Source of the DNA: an uncultured Verrucomicrobiales bacterium
Lineage (GTDB): Bacteria > Verrucomicrobiota > Verrucomicrobiia > Verrucomicrobiales > Akkermansiaceae
NCBI GenBank assembly: GCA_949373085.1
Contig: CASICJ010000028.1
Location: 43,732 to 107,731, forward strand
Length of the DNA: 64,000 nt
Direction: 5' to 3'
Made by a program: the position numbers and the translations under genes
Part shown: positions 34,925 to 44,626 of the stretch, one piece after another
How positions within the stretch are numbered: position 1 is the stretch's first letter
Layout: every line of letters starts with the position of its first letter
The notes under the pieces: generated by a model
Seen by the model: only the letters and a program-made list of their open reading frames with translations
Database searches by the model: none
Told to the model about the DNA's origin: nothing

Positions 34925-37900
34925 ATGAAAGTCGTTCTCTTCATTATCCTCGCCACCCTTTCGGCAACCGCCACTCCCTTCGAACTCGAGAAGGGATCAC
35001 GTGTCGTCCTCGTTGGCAACGGCCTCGGCTCCCGCATGATACAATTTAGTTCCTTTGAAACCTTACTCCACCTCCAGCACCCCGAGAAAAACCTCTTCAT
35101 CCGTAATATGTGCGATGAAGGGAATACTCCAGGCTTCCGCCCTCATTCCGCCCGCTCCAACCCCTGGGCATTCCCAGGCGCCGAAAAATTCCACCCGCCT
35201 CTCTCCAAAGCAAAAGACCGCTGGGGCTCCGGCCACACTGGCACTGGCTCTATGCCCACACCAGATGAGTGGCTCACCCAACTCAAGCCAGACATCATCA
35301 TTGCCTTCTTCGGATACAACGAATCATTCCAAGGCCAAGCCGGACTCGAAAACTTTAAGGCCGAACTCCGAGCTTGGATCAAGCACACCAAGTCTCAGAA
35401 ATACAGCGGAACTTCTGCCCCCCGAATCGCCCTCGTTTCACCCACTACCTTCGAACATCCGGATGCCGCCCACAAAAATAAGGTCAGCACAAACCTAATC
35501 CTCTACACCCAAGGCATGAATGAAGTTGCTAAGGCTGAGTCCGTTATTTTTTCCAACCTTTCGAGCGAACTAGACCCTTTCAACCTCAATTCATTCCCCG
35601 CTAATCAAAGCAAATTATTATTAAAGCTGTTACCCTATACAAAAATCTCCCGAAAAATATACAACGACCTTTTTGGCACTTCTGGTCGCCTTTCCAGTGC
35701 AACCGACCCAAGCATCTATCACACCGTCCGCGAAAAAAACTGGCACTGGGAAAAATACTACAAAATCCCAAACGGGGTCCACGTCTACGGCCGCCGCCAC
35801 AATCCTTTCGGCCCAAAAAACTATCCAGCCGAACTTAAAAAACTCGAGCAAATGACCGCCAATCGCGACCAGGCCATCTGGGCCGCCGCCCAAGGCAAAC
35901 CCTTCGATCTCGCTGCCGCCGATGCCAAAACCATCACCCTCCCCGAGATCAAAACCAACTACCGGCCCAGCCACAAGAACGGCACCACCGAATACCTCTA
36001 CGGCGACGACGCCCTCGCCTCCTTCACCACTGCTCCCGGATACAAAATTGACCTCTTTGCTTCCGAAAAAGAATTCCCCAACCTGGCCAATCCGGTCCAA
36101 ATCACCTTCGACAATAAAGGCAGACTCTGGGTCGCCACCATGCCCACCTATCCACACTGGAAACCCGGCGAACCCAAACCCAATGACAAACTCCTCATTT
36201 ACAAGGACACCAACAACGATGGTAAAGCCGATAAGGAAATCGTCTTCGCTGACAAGCTTCACCTCCCCACCGGATTCGAAATCTCACACGATGGGGTCTA
36301 TGTCGCGCAAGGGAATCACCTCATCCGACTCCAAGACACCAACGGCGACGACAAAGCCGACGTCCGCGAAATCATCCTAAGCGGATTCGATGATCACGAC
36401 ACCCACCACGTTATCAGCGCCTTTTGTGCCGATCCCTCCGGAGCAATCTACATGGGTGAGGGGACCTTCCTTCATAGCAATATCGAAACCGCATACGGCC
36501 CGATTCGTAGTTCCAACGGCGGCTTCTTTCGCTATTCCCCCCAACGCAAACACCTTGAGCGCACGGCCCGCCTCTCCATTCCCAACCCCTGGGGCACCGC
36601 CTTTGACCACTACGGTCAACCCTTCTTCCTCGAAACCTCCGACCCAGATCTTCACTGGATGACCCCTGCTTCGGTTAAAGTCGACTATGGTCAATTTTGC
36701 CCCAAGCCTCCCGCTATCTTGGAAAAAAATCAACGTGTCCGCCCCACCTCCGGACTCGAATTCATTTCGAGCCGACACTTCCCCGATGAAGTTCAAAACG
36801 ACGTCCTTTTAAATAATACCATCGGATTTCTCGGCACCAAACAGCATCAAATCCTAGACTCCAAGTCCGGCTACAAAACGAAACATCGTCATGACCTACT
36901 CACTTCCAAAGACGGTAACTTCCGCCCTACTGACCTTGAATTCGCACCCGATGGCTCACTCTACCTCTGCGATTGGCACAACGTCCTGGTCGGCCACATG
37001 CAACACAGCGCCCGCGACCCCCTCCGTGACCACAAACACGGCCGCATCTACCGTATCACCTACCCCGACCGCCCTCTCGTCAAGCCCGCCGAAATTGACA
37101 GCGCACCTCTCGTCGCCCTCTTCCACAATCTCACCCTACCCGAAGACCGTACCCGCTATCGAACAAGACGCGAACTTCGTGCCCGCGATCCCCAAAAAAT
37201 CATCCCGGCACTTAAAGAATGGATCGCCACTCTCAAGCCAAACATGCCCCGCTACGACCAAATCCTTCTTGAAGCCCTCTGGGTCACGTGGGGGTTTGAT
37301 CAACTCGATGAAGCCCTCCTGACCCGCCTTCTCAAATCCAAAAACCCCAAGGTCCGCGCCGCCGCTGTCGATGCCCTTCGCTACAACGGCCACCGAATCG
37401 CAAATCAATCCGAAATCCTCGCTCAGGCAGCTTCGGACCAATCCACCCGCGTCCGTCTTCACACCGCCATCGCTGCCTCTTGGCTCGCGCCAAAACAAGG
37501 ACTTTCCATCCTTAAAGAAGTCGCAAAAAATCCATCTGACAAATGGCTCGCACCCGTCCTCGAAACCGCCACCGCACATCTCAAAGGCCAAGAGATTAAA
37601 AGTGACATCGCCGAAAAAATCCCCCAACCCACCTCGCCACTCCAAGGAGAAGCCCTCACCCTTTTCAAAAAGGGCCATGAAGTTTACAGCCGCGAAGGCC
37701 ACTGCATTACCTGCCACCAATCCGATGGCAAAGGCCTCCCAGCCGCCATGTTCCCGCCGCTGGCGGGAACCAAATGGATCAACGGATCAGAAGACCGCCT
37801 TATCAAGTTAACTCTTCACGGCCTCCTCGGCCCAATTGAGGTGAAGGGCGAAAAATACCCTGGCCAAGTTCCCATGACCGCCTTCCAGCAACTCAGCAAC

Positions 37901-38056
37901 GAAGAAATCGCTGCTGTCCTGACCTACGTAAGGAACACTTTCAGTAATAAAGCCCCCACGGTCACGCCAGCCAAAGTCGCCGAAGTCCGCGAGGCCACGA
38001 GGGCTCAAAACGGATTCCTCGCCCCAGCAGATCTGCTTAAAGAACACCCGCATTAA
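34925..38056 (+). CDS. SGNH-like/PVC-type propeller/HEAT/cytochrome c fusion protein
   Basis: This 1043-aa protein has a signal peptide (MKVVLFIILATLSATA). Residues ~20-270 form an SGNH-hydrolase-like domain with VLVGNGLGSRM at the position of block I and FFGYNESF like block III; the block-I catalytic Ser is not obvious. Next is the PVC-type CxxCH-protein beta-propeller (~350-720: YGDDALASFTTAPGYKIDLF, VYVAQGNHLIRLQDTNGD), HEAT-like repeats (~740-890) and a C-terminal cytochrome c with C927/C930/H931 (CITCH) and likely axial Met984 (VPMTAF). These proteins are abundant and uncharacterised in Planctomycetes and Verrucomicrobia. It should face the periplasm and bind one c-type haem. Confidence 0.87.
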   Translation: MKVVLFIILATLSATATPFELEKGSRVVLVGNGLGSRMIQFSSFETLLHLQHPEKNLFIRNMCDEGNTPGFRPHSARSNPWAFPGAEKFHPPLSKAKDRWGSGHTGTGSMPTPDEWLTQLKPDIIIAFFGYNESFQGQAGLENFKAELRAWIKHTKSQKYSGTSAPRIALVSPTTFEHPDAAHKNKVSTNLILYTQGMNEVAKAESVIFSNLSSELDPFNLNSFPANQSKLLLKLLPYTKISRKIYNDLFGTSGRLSSATDPSIYHTVREKNWHWEKYYKIPNGVHVYGRRHNPFGPKNYPAELKKLEQMTANRDQAIWAAAQGKPFDLAAADAKTITLPEIKTNYRPSHKNGTTEYLYGDDALASFTTAPGYKIDLFASEKEFPNLANPVQITFDNKGRLWVATMPTYPHWKPGEPKPNDKLLIYKDTNNDGKADKEIVFADKLHLPTGFEISHDGVYVAQGNHLIRLQDTNGDDKADVREIILSGFDDHDTHHVISAFCADPSGAIYMGEGTFLHSNIETAYGPIRSSNGGFFRYSPQRKHLERTARLSIPNPWGTAFDHYGQPFFLETSDPDLHWMTPASVKVDYGQFCPKPPAILEKNQRVRPTSGLEFISSRHFPDEVQNDVLLNNTIGFLGTKQHQILDSKSGYKTKHRHDLLTSKDGNFRPTDLEFAPDGSLYLCDWHNVLVGHMQHSARDPLRDHKHGRIYRITYPDRPLVKPAEIDSAPLVALFHNLTLPEDRTRYRTRRELRARDPQKIIPALKEWIATLKPNMPRYDQILLEALWVTWGFDQLDEALLTRLLKSKNPKVRAAAVDALRYNGHRIANQSEILAQAASDQSTRVRLHTAIAASWLAPKQGLSILKEVAKNPSDKWLAPVLETATAHLKGQEIKSDIAEKIPQPTSPLQGEALTLFKKGHEVYSREGHCITCHQSDGKGLPAAMFPPLAGTKWINGSEDRLIKLTLHGLLGPIEVKGEKYPGQVPMTAFQQLSNEEIAAVLTYVRNTFSNKAPTVTPAKVAEVREATRAQNGFLAPADLLKEHPH

Positions 38057-38088
38057 TAGCCCACAACGGGACCGGCTATCAGGCTCCC

Positions 38089-38565
38089 ATGAAAAGATCG
38101 GGTTGCAATCAAACAACATGCTTACAACACTCTCTTGTGTCCGAGGCCTTTGAAAAAATCCCAAAAGAACGTCACCTTTCGCTCTGTCCCTGCAAGAGCA
38201 AAAAGAGCTATCAGGATTGCTGCCTGTCCTTTCATCAGAACAAAGCTCTTCCCAGAACAGCCGAAGCCCTCATGCGGTCGCGCTACAGCGCTTTCTTCTT
38301 TCGCCTCGTCGATTACCTCCTTGAAACTACCCATCCTGACACTCGCAACAACAACCTTAAACGCGAACTCGAAGACACCATCCACCATACCGACTGGAAA
38401 TTCCTCACCATCGTCTCCGTTTCAAAAGGTCAAAAAGATGAAAATCGAGGTAAAGTTGAGTTCATCGCCGACTACTACTGGAATGGAGAAGTCCAGCAAC
38501 TCCACGAACACTCTCGTTTCCGTCGCTACAAAGGAAACTGGAAATACTATGATAACAAAGGCTAA
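38089..38565 (+). CDS. ychJ: YchJ family protein with SEC-C-like metal motif
   Basis: The 158-aa protein contains the YchJ signature: LCPCKSKKSYQDCC (zinc-binding cysteines in the SEC-C arrangement), then AEALMRSRYSAFF and VDYLLETTHPDTR, then a beta domain with VEFIADYYWNGEVQQLHEHSRF that fits the UPF0225 fold. Usual members begin close to the first CPC, so the ~30 residues before it (starting at 38089) may be a mis-start or a true extension; an in-frame GTG occurs just before SEAFEK. The function of YchJ is unresolved. Probably cytoplasmic. Confidence 0.85.
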   Translation: MKRSGCNQTTCLQHSLVSEAFEKIPKERHLSLCPCKSKKSYQDCCLSFHQNKALPRTAEALMRSRYSAFFFRLVDYLLETTHPDTRNNNLKRELEDTIHHTDWKFLTIVSVSKGQKDENRGKVEFIADYYWNGEVQQLHEHSRFRRYKGNWKYYDNKG

Positions 38566-38687
38566 GCGATATCACTCTACCAAACTTGCGATCGAGTGTT
38601 CTTGCTCGCAGGAACAATGGACCCGTGATGAATACTCCTAATTTTGCTGGTCTAATCTACCAATCCCTCTAGTATCCGAATTCGATA

Positions 38688-39533
38688 ATGGGAGGATTAA
38701 CAAGCACTCACTTTTTTGGAGCCGCATTATTATTATTGATGGCCTCAAATGGCCACGGACAAGACGCGTTAATACCTCTCGCAAAAGGCGCACCTGATGA
38801 GCAGCGCAGCGCATCAAATCCACCAAGTCAGCCCACTGGCAACAGAATTCCTTTTCTCAGTCGGTGGTTGAACTCCGTCGGGCCTGAGGCCCAAGCCTGC
38901 CAAGATAGAGCGGCTATCGATCCTGACGATGGAGGATTGGTCTCAGCAGTGCCTGCCTGACCGATGTGACCAGGCGAAGGCGGCACCGTGAGTGGCGTGG
39001 CAAATCATTACAAATTTGTGCTAACCGCACGCTGGATTCCTGAAAAATCAGATACAGGACAGCAGTTTATGAGCCTGCGCTATTGGGTAACCCAGGATCT
39101 AGGTGTCGGCTTTGACTATCGCCCGCTCATCGATCAGTTGAAATTCAACGCAACCTATCGACTCGTGAGCGAGGACCCAAGAGGATGGCGGCCGGCGATT
39201 CTCCTTGGGACAAGTTTTGATGACTTCACCTCCAAGGGAGTTCAAACGGAGTCACGCTCCTACTTCGCCACCGTGAGTAAAGCCATGCCCCGCCTTAAAT
39301 TTCTTAATATCACTCCCTCTCCCTATATGGGCGCCGCCTGGATTGACCGCATAAACGAAATACGACCACTCACCGGCATCAATTTTAGTCACAAGGAAGC
39401 CTCACTTATGCTCCAATACAGCGGCACTGATACTCACCTCTCCTTAAGCCGCAAAATCAGCGATAACCTTTCGCTAAGCGCGATTTACTGGGGAATGAAA
39501 TATCCAGGCGCCGCCTTGAGATTTAGATTTTAA
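38688..39533 (+). pseudogene. Broken outer-membrane beta-barrel protein gene
   Basis: Two in-frame pieces look like one gene. The first (38688-38960) encodes a signal peptide (FFGAALLLLMASNGHGQ) and linker. The second (38988-39533) encodes 181 residues of amphipathic beta strands (KFVLTARWIPEK, LSLSAIYWGMKYPGAALRFRF) with a C-terminal Phe, as in outer-membrane barrels. Between them the frame has TGA at 38958 and again at 38967. From ~38881 to 38989 the +1 frame is open and reads more naturally (KIERLSILTMEDWSQQCLPD), so two compensating frameshifts are an alternative explanation. The intact product would be about 280 aa. I recognise no specific family. Confidence 0.6.
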
Positions 39534-39678
39534 GGGGCAGCCCAGCCTCGGGGTGAGTGACAATATCTCATTCAAAGGGCGAAGAGACATACGTTGAGTT
39601 ACAAACATGCCGCTCGGGTCTGGTATCAAATCTGCCTTTTTTTAAATCAAAAGAGCCAAGCGTCCCTCGTTACTTAAA

Positions 39679-41205
39679 TCACTTTCTCAGCCTCGGCGCC
39701 GAATAGCCCTGCTCGCGGATTCGGGCCAACGAAGCCTCCATTATTCTCACCTTCTCGGGATATTGCGCAGCTAGGTCCTTACGCTGCCCAATGTCCTCTC
39801 TGAGATTAAAGAGCCTTGGTTGCTTGCTTTCAATCTTCGGGTATCCGTGCTTCTTCAACCAGTCTTTAGTCACTCGTGAATGATGACCACTTTTCCCCGT
39901 GACCATAATCCAATCACCCTCGCGTAACGCCCAAGTATGATCGAAGGTATTGTGCACATGGCTGGTTCGAATCGATTTCACCTCCCCCTTCAAAAGTGGT
40001 AAAAGATCGTGCGAATCTTCAGCGGCATTTTCGTTGGGCAGTTCATAGCCCACCACCGAAGCCAGAGTCGCCATAATATCGATTTGGGAAACAAGCGCAT
40101 CATTAACCGTCCCAGCCATAGTCACTCCGGGGTACTTGATCATAAAAGGAACATGATGACCTCCTTCGTAAGCATCACGCTTTAGGCCTCGGAATGGGTG
40201 AGCCGACCAATGATCAAACTTGGCATCCCTCGCATAAGCGTAGTGCTCGGGTCCGTTGTCTGCCGAAAATATGACAATCGTATTTTCGGCCTGTCCAGAA
40301 TCCTTCAGCGCCTGCAAAAGCTGCCCGATCGAGTGGTCGGTCTCATAAACAAAATCTCCATAGGGCCCTGCCTTTGATTTCCCGTCAAATTCATCATTCG
40401 GAATAATGGGCGCATGCGGCGCAGGATAGGCAAAATAGAGAAAGAACGGCTCTTCCGCTCCCGCAGCCTCCTTGAGATATTCCACACCCTTTTTTGTCGT
40501 TGTAGGAATATTTTCATAAGGATCCCAACCGGTCACCATGGGCCCCGGACGACACTCCCACCCCCCTTCCTTAATCTTCTTCCACTTACCCGTCTGCATG
40601 AGGGTGTCGGGAGCCTTTACTACCCTATCATTTTCAATCCAACAATAGGGTGGGAAATTAATAACGGTGTCCCCAAAGTAATAATCAAATCCATGATCCA
40701 GCGGACCATTCGGAATTGACTTGGTCCAATCAAAGGCCTCCGGCCCAAATTGTTGCTTCTTTCTTCTACCATCTTGCACCGCGGTCGCTCTTACCTCCTT
40801 ATTACGAATCGCATCCCAATTCCAACCCAAGTGCCACTTCCCGATCGCAGCTGTCTTGTAACCTTTTTCCTTTAACATCTCCGGTAAGGTCAGCCGCTCA
40901 GGCTTGAAAACCGAATCTCCAAAAGCATTCACAATTCCATGAAAATCACGCCAATGATGACGGCCTGTCAGCATCGCAAAACGCGATGGAGTGCAAATTC
41001 CGGAAGAAGAATGTCCATCCGTAAACCGCACTGATTCGCTCCCCAGGCGATCCAGATTCGGAGTTGAGATCCTGCTCTTTTTATTATAGCAGCCCAAATC
41101 TCCAAATCCCAAATCGTCAGCATAAAGAATCAAAATATTAGGCTGCTTCGCCCAAGCTACCCCAAAAACAATAATCCAGAGACTTACAGAAAATCGCGCT
41201 ATCAT
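39679..41205 (-). CDS. Secreted arylsulfatase A-like sulfatase
   Basis: The 508-aa protein has a signal peptide ([19 protein letters not shown]), the metal-binding start [16 protein letters not shown], and the formylglycine motif CTPSR at 71-75 within [20 protein letters not shown]. Other motifs are [31 protein letters not shown] and a C-terminal [16 protein letters not shown]. It hydrolyses sulfate esters after formylglycine conversion, which must be supplied by an enzyme encoded elsewhere, because no FGE or anSME gene is in the window. It is divergent from the cytochrome/DUF1592 gene at 41243 with a very short spacer. Confidence 0.93.
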   Translation of the reverse strand: MIARFSVSLWIIVFGVAWAKQPNILILYADDLGFGDLGCYNKKSRISTPNLDRLGSESVRFTDGHSSSGICTPSRFAMLTGRHHWRDFHGIVNAFGDSVFKPERLTLPEMLKEKGYKTAAIGKWHLGWNWDAIRNKEVRATAVQDGRRKKQQFGPEAFDWTKSIPNGPLDHGFDYYFGDTVINFPPYCWIENDRVVKAPDTLMQTGKWKKIKEGGWECRPGPMVTGWDPYENIPTTTKKGVEYLKEAAGAEEPFFLYFAYPAPHAPIIPNDEFDGKSKAGPYGDFVYETDHSIGQLLQALKDSGQAENTIVIFSADNGPEHYAYARDAKFDHWSAHPFRGLKRDAYEGGHHVPFMIKYPGVTMAGTVNDALVSQIDIMATLASVVGYELPNENAAEDSHDLLPLLKGEVKSIRTSHVHNTFDHTWALREGDWIMVTGKSGHHSRVTKDWLKKHGYPKIESKQPRLFNLREDIGQRKDLAAQYPEKVRIMEASLARIREQGYSAPRLRK

Positions 41206-41242
41206 CGTTCGTTGAAACTACTTTAATTCTCCCCGCCGCCAA

Positions 41243-43153
41243 GTGGCATCTCTGCTGATACATTGGCGTCAAATTTGCCGTATCTCATCTAAAGTGCTTT
41301 CTCTCACTGCCATTCTAATTTTCCTCGGTTTCTTCGTTCCCGCTATGGCCGATAGCTTTGCCGATCAGGTTCGTCCGATCCTCAAGAAACACTGTATTAC
41401 CTGCCACGGACCCGACAAACAAAAAGGCGGAATCACCCTTCACGAATTTGACTCGATCGATGACGCCTTCAAAAACTTTCAACTCCTCGAAAATATCATC
41501 GCCCAGGTCGAACACGAGGAAATGCCGCCCGATGACGAAGATATTCAGCCCACTGATGCCGAGCGTGAAATACTGATCAGGGCCCTCTCCAAAGTGGTCG
41601 AGCGTGTGAGATCTGGGAACGTGCCCCAGCGAGCCGGGCGCACCACTCTGCGCCGCCTCAATCGTAACGAATACCACTACACGGTCCGTGACCTCTTCGG
41701 GGTCAATTTTAACCCATCCAAAGATTTCCCCGCTGATGGCGCAGGTGGTGAAGGTTTCGACAATATGGCAGACGCCCTTTTCTCCACCCCCACTCTCCTT
41801 GAAAAATATCTTTCGGCCGCCAAAAAGGTGGTCGATGCCGTCTATGCTGATCCGGAATTAAAAAAGAATGTCATTTTCAAACTACCCGATGCCGAGAACG
41901 ACCCTAAATCCTCTGCCAAACAGGTTCTCACCTACCATGCCACCTTAGCTTATCGCCGCCGACTCAGCGAAGAAGACCTTGCCCCGCTTCTCAATGCTTT
42001 CGCTAAAGCACAACAAGAAGATAAAGATTTTGAGCAATCTCTCCGGGCACCTCTCACTGCGCTTCTTATCAATCCGCGGTTCCTCTTCCGAGCCGAACAC
42101 GATGAACCCGGCAAGGACGAATGGCCGCTCAACGACTTCGAAATCGCCACCCGTCTTTCCTACTTCCTTTGGTCCTCAATGCCTGACCGAGAACTCTTTA
42201 AGCTCGCTGATCAGGGGAAACTCCGCGACCCAAAGATCCTCCGTGAACAAACCCTCCGTATGATCGCCAGCCAAAAGTTTACCGCACTCTCCCGGCACTT
42301 CGCCGGACGTTGGCTTGGGTTTGATAAAATGATAGATCAAGTCGATCCCGATCCTCAACGCTTCCCAAGCTTCACTCCCGAACTCCGCCGCTCAATGTAT
42401 TACGAGAGCATTGAATTCTTTACCCATCTCATTCGCGAAAACCGCCCTCTTACCGAACTCATCGATAGTGACTACACCTTCGCTAATTCCACTCTTGCCA
42501 ATCACTACCAGCTCAAAGAGCCCGTAACCGGAAACGAACTCCGTAAGATTAAGGTGCATGATCCGAACCGGGGTGGCGTTCTCGGTATGGGCAGCATCCT
42601 CACTGCAACTTCCCTACCCCTCAGGACCAGCCCAGTCCACCGTGGTGTTTGGATCCTCGACGCCATGCTCGGAGACTCCCCTCCACCCCCTCCACCTGAT
42701 GCTGGAGAACTCCCTGCCGACGACACCAAAGCTGACGGGCTCACCTTTCGTCAACAGCTCGACCGCCATCGAAAAGCGAAGCAATGCGCCAGTTGTCATG
42801 CCCGCATTGACCCCCTCGGGTTTAGCCTTGAAAACTTCGACGCGATCGGTCGCTGGCGCTCCAAAGACGCCAATGGTAAACCGATTGATAGCTCCGCCAC
42901 CCTTCCAGGCGACATCACCTTCTCCACACCGAAGGAACTCAAACAGCTCCTCCTAGCCGGTAAGGATAAATTTTCAGCCAACATGACACGAAAACTTATC
43001 AGCTACGCCACTGGTCGCGGCCTCGAATACTATGACGAAGTCACCGTAAACCAAATCGTGACTGGAATCGCAAAAAAGAACGACTCTTGCCGTGAACTTA
43101 TCCTCCAAATCGTTAGCTCCCGACCTTTTCTAAGTCGATCCAAGACAAGGTAG
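41243..43153 (+). CDS. Cytochrome c / DUF1587-DUF1592-DUF1588-DUF1585 protein
   Basis: The protein is up to 636 aa. After a signal-like segment (ILIFLGFFVPAMA) it has a PSCyt1 haem motif (CITCHGP, C51-C54-H55), DUF1587 (LRRLNRNEYHYTVRDLFGV), a DUF1595-like short segment (TLAYRRRLSEEDLAPLL), DUF1592 (LSYFLWSSMPDRELF), DUF1588 (LGMGSILTATSLPLRTSPVHRG, QCASCHARIDPLGF) and DUF1585 (FSANMTRKLISYATGRGLEYYD). This is the standard Planctomycete order without the carbohydrate-binding insertion many members have. The start is GTG; a second in-frame GTG at 41294 leaves a neater signal peptide and a more normal divergent spacer. The usual DUF1552 partner gene is absent. Confidence 0.87.
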   Translation: MASLLIHWRQICRISSKVLSLTAILIFLGFFVPAMADSFADQVRPILKKHCITCHGPDKQKGGITLHEFDSIDDAFKNFQLLENIIAQVEHEEMPPDDEDIQPTDAEREILIRALSKVVERVRSGNVPQRAGRTTLRRLNRNEYHYTVRDLFGVNFNPSKDFPADGAGGEGFDNMADALFSTPTLLEKYLSAAKKVVDAVYADPELKKNVIFKLPDAENDPKSSAKQVLTYHATLAYRRRLSEEDLAPLLNAFAKAQQEDKDFEQSLRAPLTALLINPRFLFRAEHDEPGKDEWPLNDFEIATRLSYFLWSSMPDRELFKLADQGKLRDPKILREQTLRMIASQKFTALSRHFAGRWLGFDKMIDQVDPDPQRFPSFTPELRRSMYYESIEFFTHLIRENRPLTELIDSDYTFANSTLANHYQLKEPVTGNELRKIKVHDPNRGGVLGMGSILTATSLPLRTSPVHRGVWILDAMLGDSPPPPPPDAGELPADDTKADGLTFRQQLDRHRKAKQCASCHARIDPLGFSLENFDAIGRWRSKDANGKPIDSSATLPGDITFSTPKELKQLLLAGKDKFSANMTRKLISYATGRGLEYYDEVTVNQIVTGIAKKNDSCRELILQIVSSRPFLSRSKTR

Positions 43154-43218
43154 ACTCTGCTGCCACACAGAATAAAATTACCACACTAGTCTCAATCAAG
43201 CTGATGAAAACAGCCAAA

Positions 43219-44622
43219 CTAATGACCGAGACAATATAAAAATCCATCCTTAGATCCCGCGTAAACACGTTCATTCCAGACGACTGGGGTCGCATCAAAC
43301 ATTGGTCCCTCCAAACGATCTAAGCGGACCAACCTCCCGGCAGGAGTCACCTGATAAAGATCTAGGCCACTATCATAGCCCACCACGATTTTATCACCCA
43401 CGAAGAGGGGCGTAGAAATCGAACCCTGTGGCAATTGCACCCGATCCAAAACCAAAGGCGCCGGGTATTGTTCAAGTCGTCTTGGCCCCCAGTTTTTTAC
43501 CCCCGGCTGTAACTTCTTATGATTCACTAAGGTCAGCACACCATCAATGCCAACAAAGCAGGCAAGATCTTTTGAAACCTTTGAATTGTATCGATGATTG
43601 ACCGACGGACTTCCTACAAGACCACCATTCCAAGCATACCACTTACGATCCGGAAGCGGGTGAAACCACTTTACTTTCCCGCTAGTCGAGAACTTCACCA
43701 CCCCTCCCTGCCCTGAAATAAACTGCTTCTCGATTCCAAGTAAAAGGTGCTTGTCATTTGTTAACGGCATCGTCCCGTTGAGATCGCCGCCAATTTCAAG
43801 CTTGGGGCTAGTAACCCCAAAGAAGCCCAACCCACAAGCATAGACCCGTCCCACCCCAGCCGCCACATAGGCAGTATTCCCAACCATCGTGGGAGATGAT
43901 TCGCAACATAATTCTCTCCGATAAAGCTCAAAATCCGAATTCTTAAAAAGCCGAGTTTGTTCAATAATCTCCGGGCTTGGCAACACCCCACCTTCTTCCG
44001 CATTACGGACATCCGGAGAAAACACCGTGAAATATCCGTTCTCTAGAGGAATGGCAGCCTTCCTTCCCAGAATCACGGCGGAGGCATCACAGTCCCGACT
44101 AATTGATGCCGTCGCCCGCGAGTTGTAGGCCCATAATCTTTTCCCTGTTGTATAGGAAATCCCGTGGAGACTGTAGGCGGTTCCATTGCGCCAATGTTGT
44201 CCAAACCCACTGCGGCTTCCCACGATTAGAGTGTGGCGTGTCGCCGCAGGACCACCCACATCGACAAAAGTAGGAGTCCCCTTAATCGCATCACCAACAC
44301 TGGTTGACCAAATGACCTTCCCGTCACGAGCCCTAATCTTTTTGAGGTGATGGCTCAATGTTCCCTGAATGAGATAGAGCTCTTCACTCTCCTCAATGAC
44401 CAAAGGTTGGCCGGTCCAACCCACGCCCTTCCAGCTCTGAATGGCCCCAGCCCCAAACGTGGTTTTACCTGACCCCAAGTATGTCTTCCACTTGATGCTT
44501 AATTTTGACGGAGCTCGATTTCCATAAAAGTTACGCTGGTTATCACCGAGGTAAGTAGAGATCAAAGGCTTGACCTCGGCAGACAAACAAACACAACTAA
44601 AAAAGAATATGAGAACCTTCAT
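43219..44622 (-). CDS. PQQ-like beta-propeller protein
   Basis: Started at 44622 (MKVLIFFFSCVCLSAEV) this is a 467-aa secreted protein. The sequence opens with NQRNFYGNRAPSKLSIKWK, then propeller blades such as LKKIRARDGKVIWSTSVGD, GISYTTGKRLWAYNSRA and VYACGLGFFGVTSPKLE, ending AGSKDGFLYCLGH. Blades are less regular than in the two other propeller genes of the window. The gene lies 4 bp behind the VanX-like dipeptidase gene on the same strand, so the two are probably cotranscribed. The in-frame extension to 44709 overlaps the dipeptidase gene and is not used. Confidence 0.78.
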   Translation of the reverse strand: MKVLIFFFSCVCLSAEVKPLISTYLGDNQRNFYGNRAPSKLSIKWKTYLGSGKTTFGAGAIQSWKGVGWTGQPLVIEESEELYLIQGTLSHHLKKIRARDGKVIWSTSVGDAIKGTPTFVDVGGPAATRHTLIVGSRSGFGQHWRNGTAYSLHGISYTTGKRLWAYNSRATASISRDCDASAVILGRKAAIPLENGYFTVFSPDVRNAEEGGVLPSPEIIEQTRLFKNSDFELYRRELCCESSPTMVGNTAYVAAGVGRVYACGLGFFGVTSPKLEIGGDLNGTMPLTNDKHLLLGIEKQFISGQGGVVKFSTSGKVKWFHPLPDRKWYAWNGGLVGSPSVNHRYNSKVSKDLACFVGIDGVLTLVNHKKLQPGVKNWGPRRLEQYPAPLVLDRVQLPQGSISTPLFVGDKIVVGYDSGLDLYQVTPAGRLVRLDRLEGPMFDATPVVWNERVYAGSKDGFLYCLGH

Positions 44623-44626
44623 AGGG

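Noticed and set aside
36377..37720. Minus-strand open frames of 139 and 194 codons
   Set aside because: Antisense to the PVC-type cytochrome fusion gene, which has clear domains; the frames have glycine/valine-rich shadow composition.
38958..38969. Possible selenocysteine (TGA) readthrough
   Set aside because: Two TGAs only nine bases apart, no redox context around them, and the +1 frame reads better; a pseudogene is simpler.
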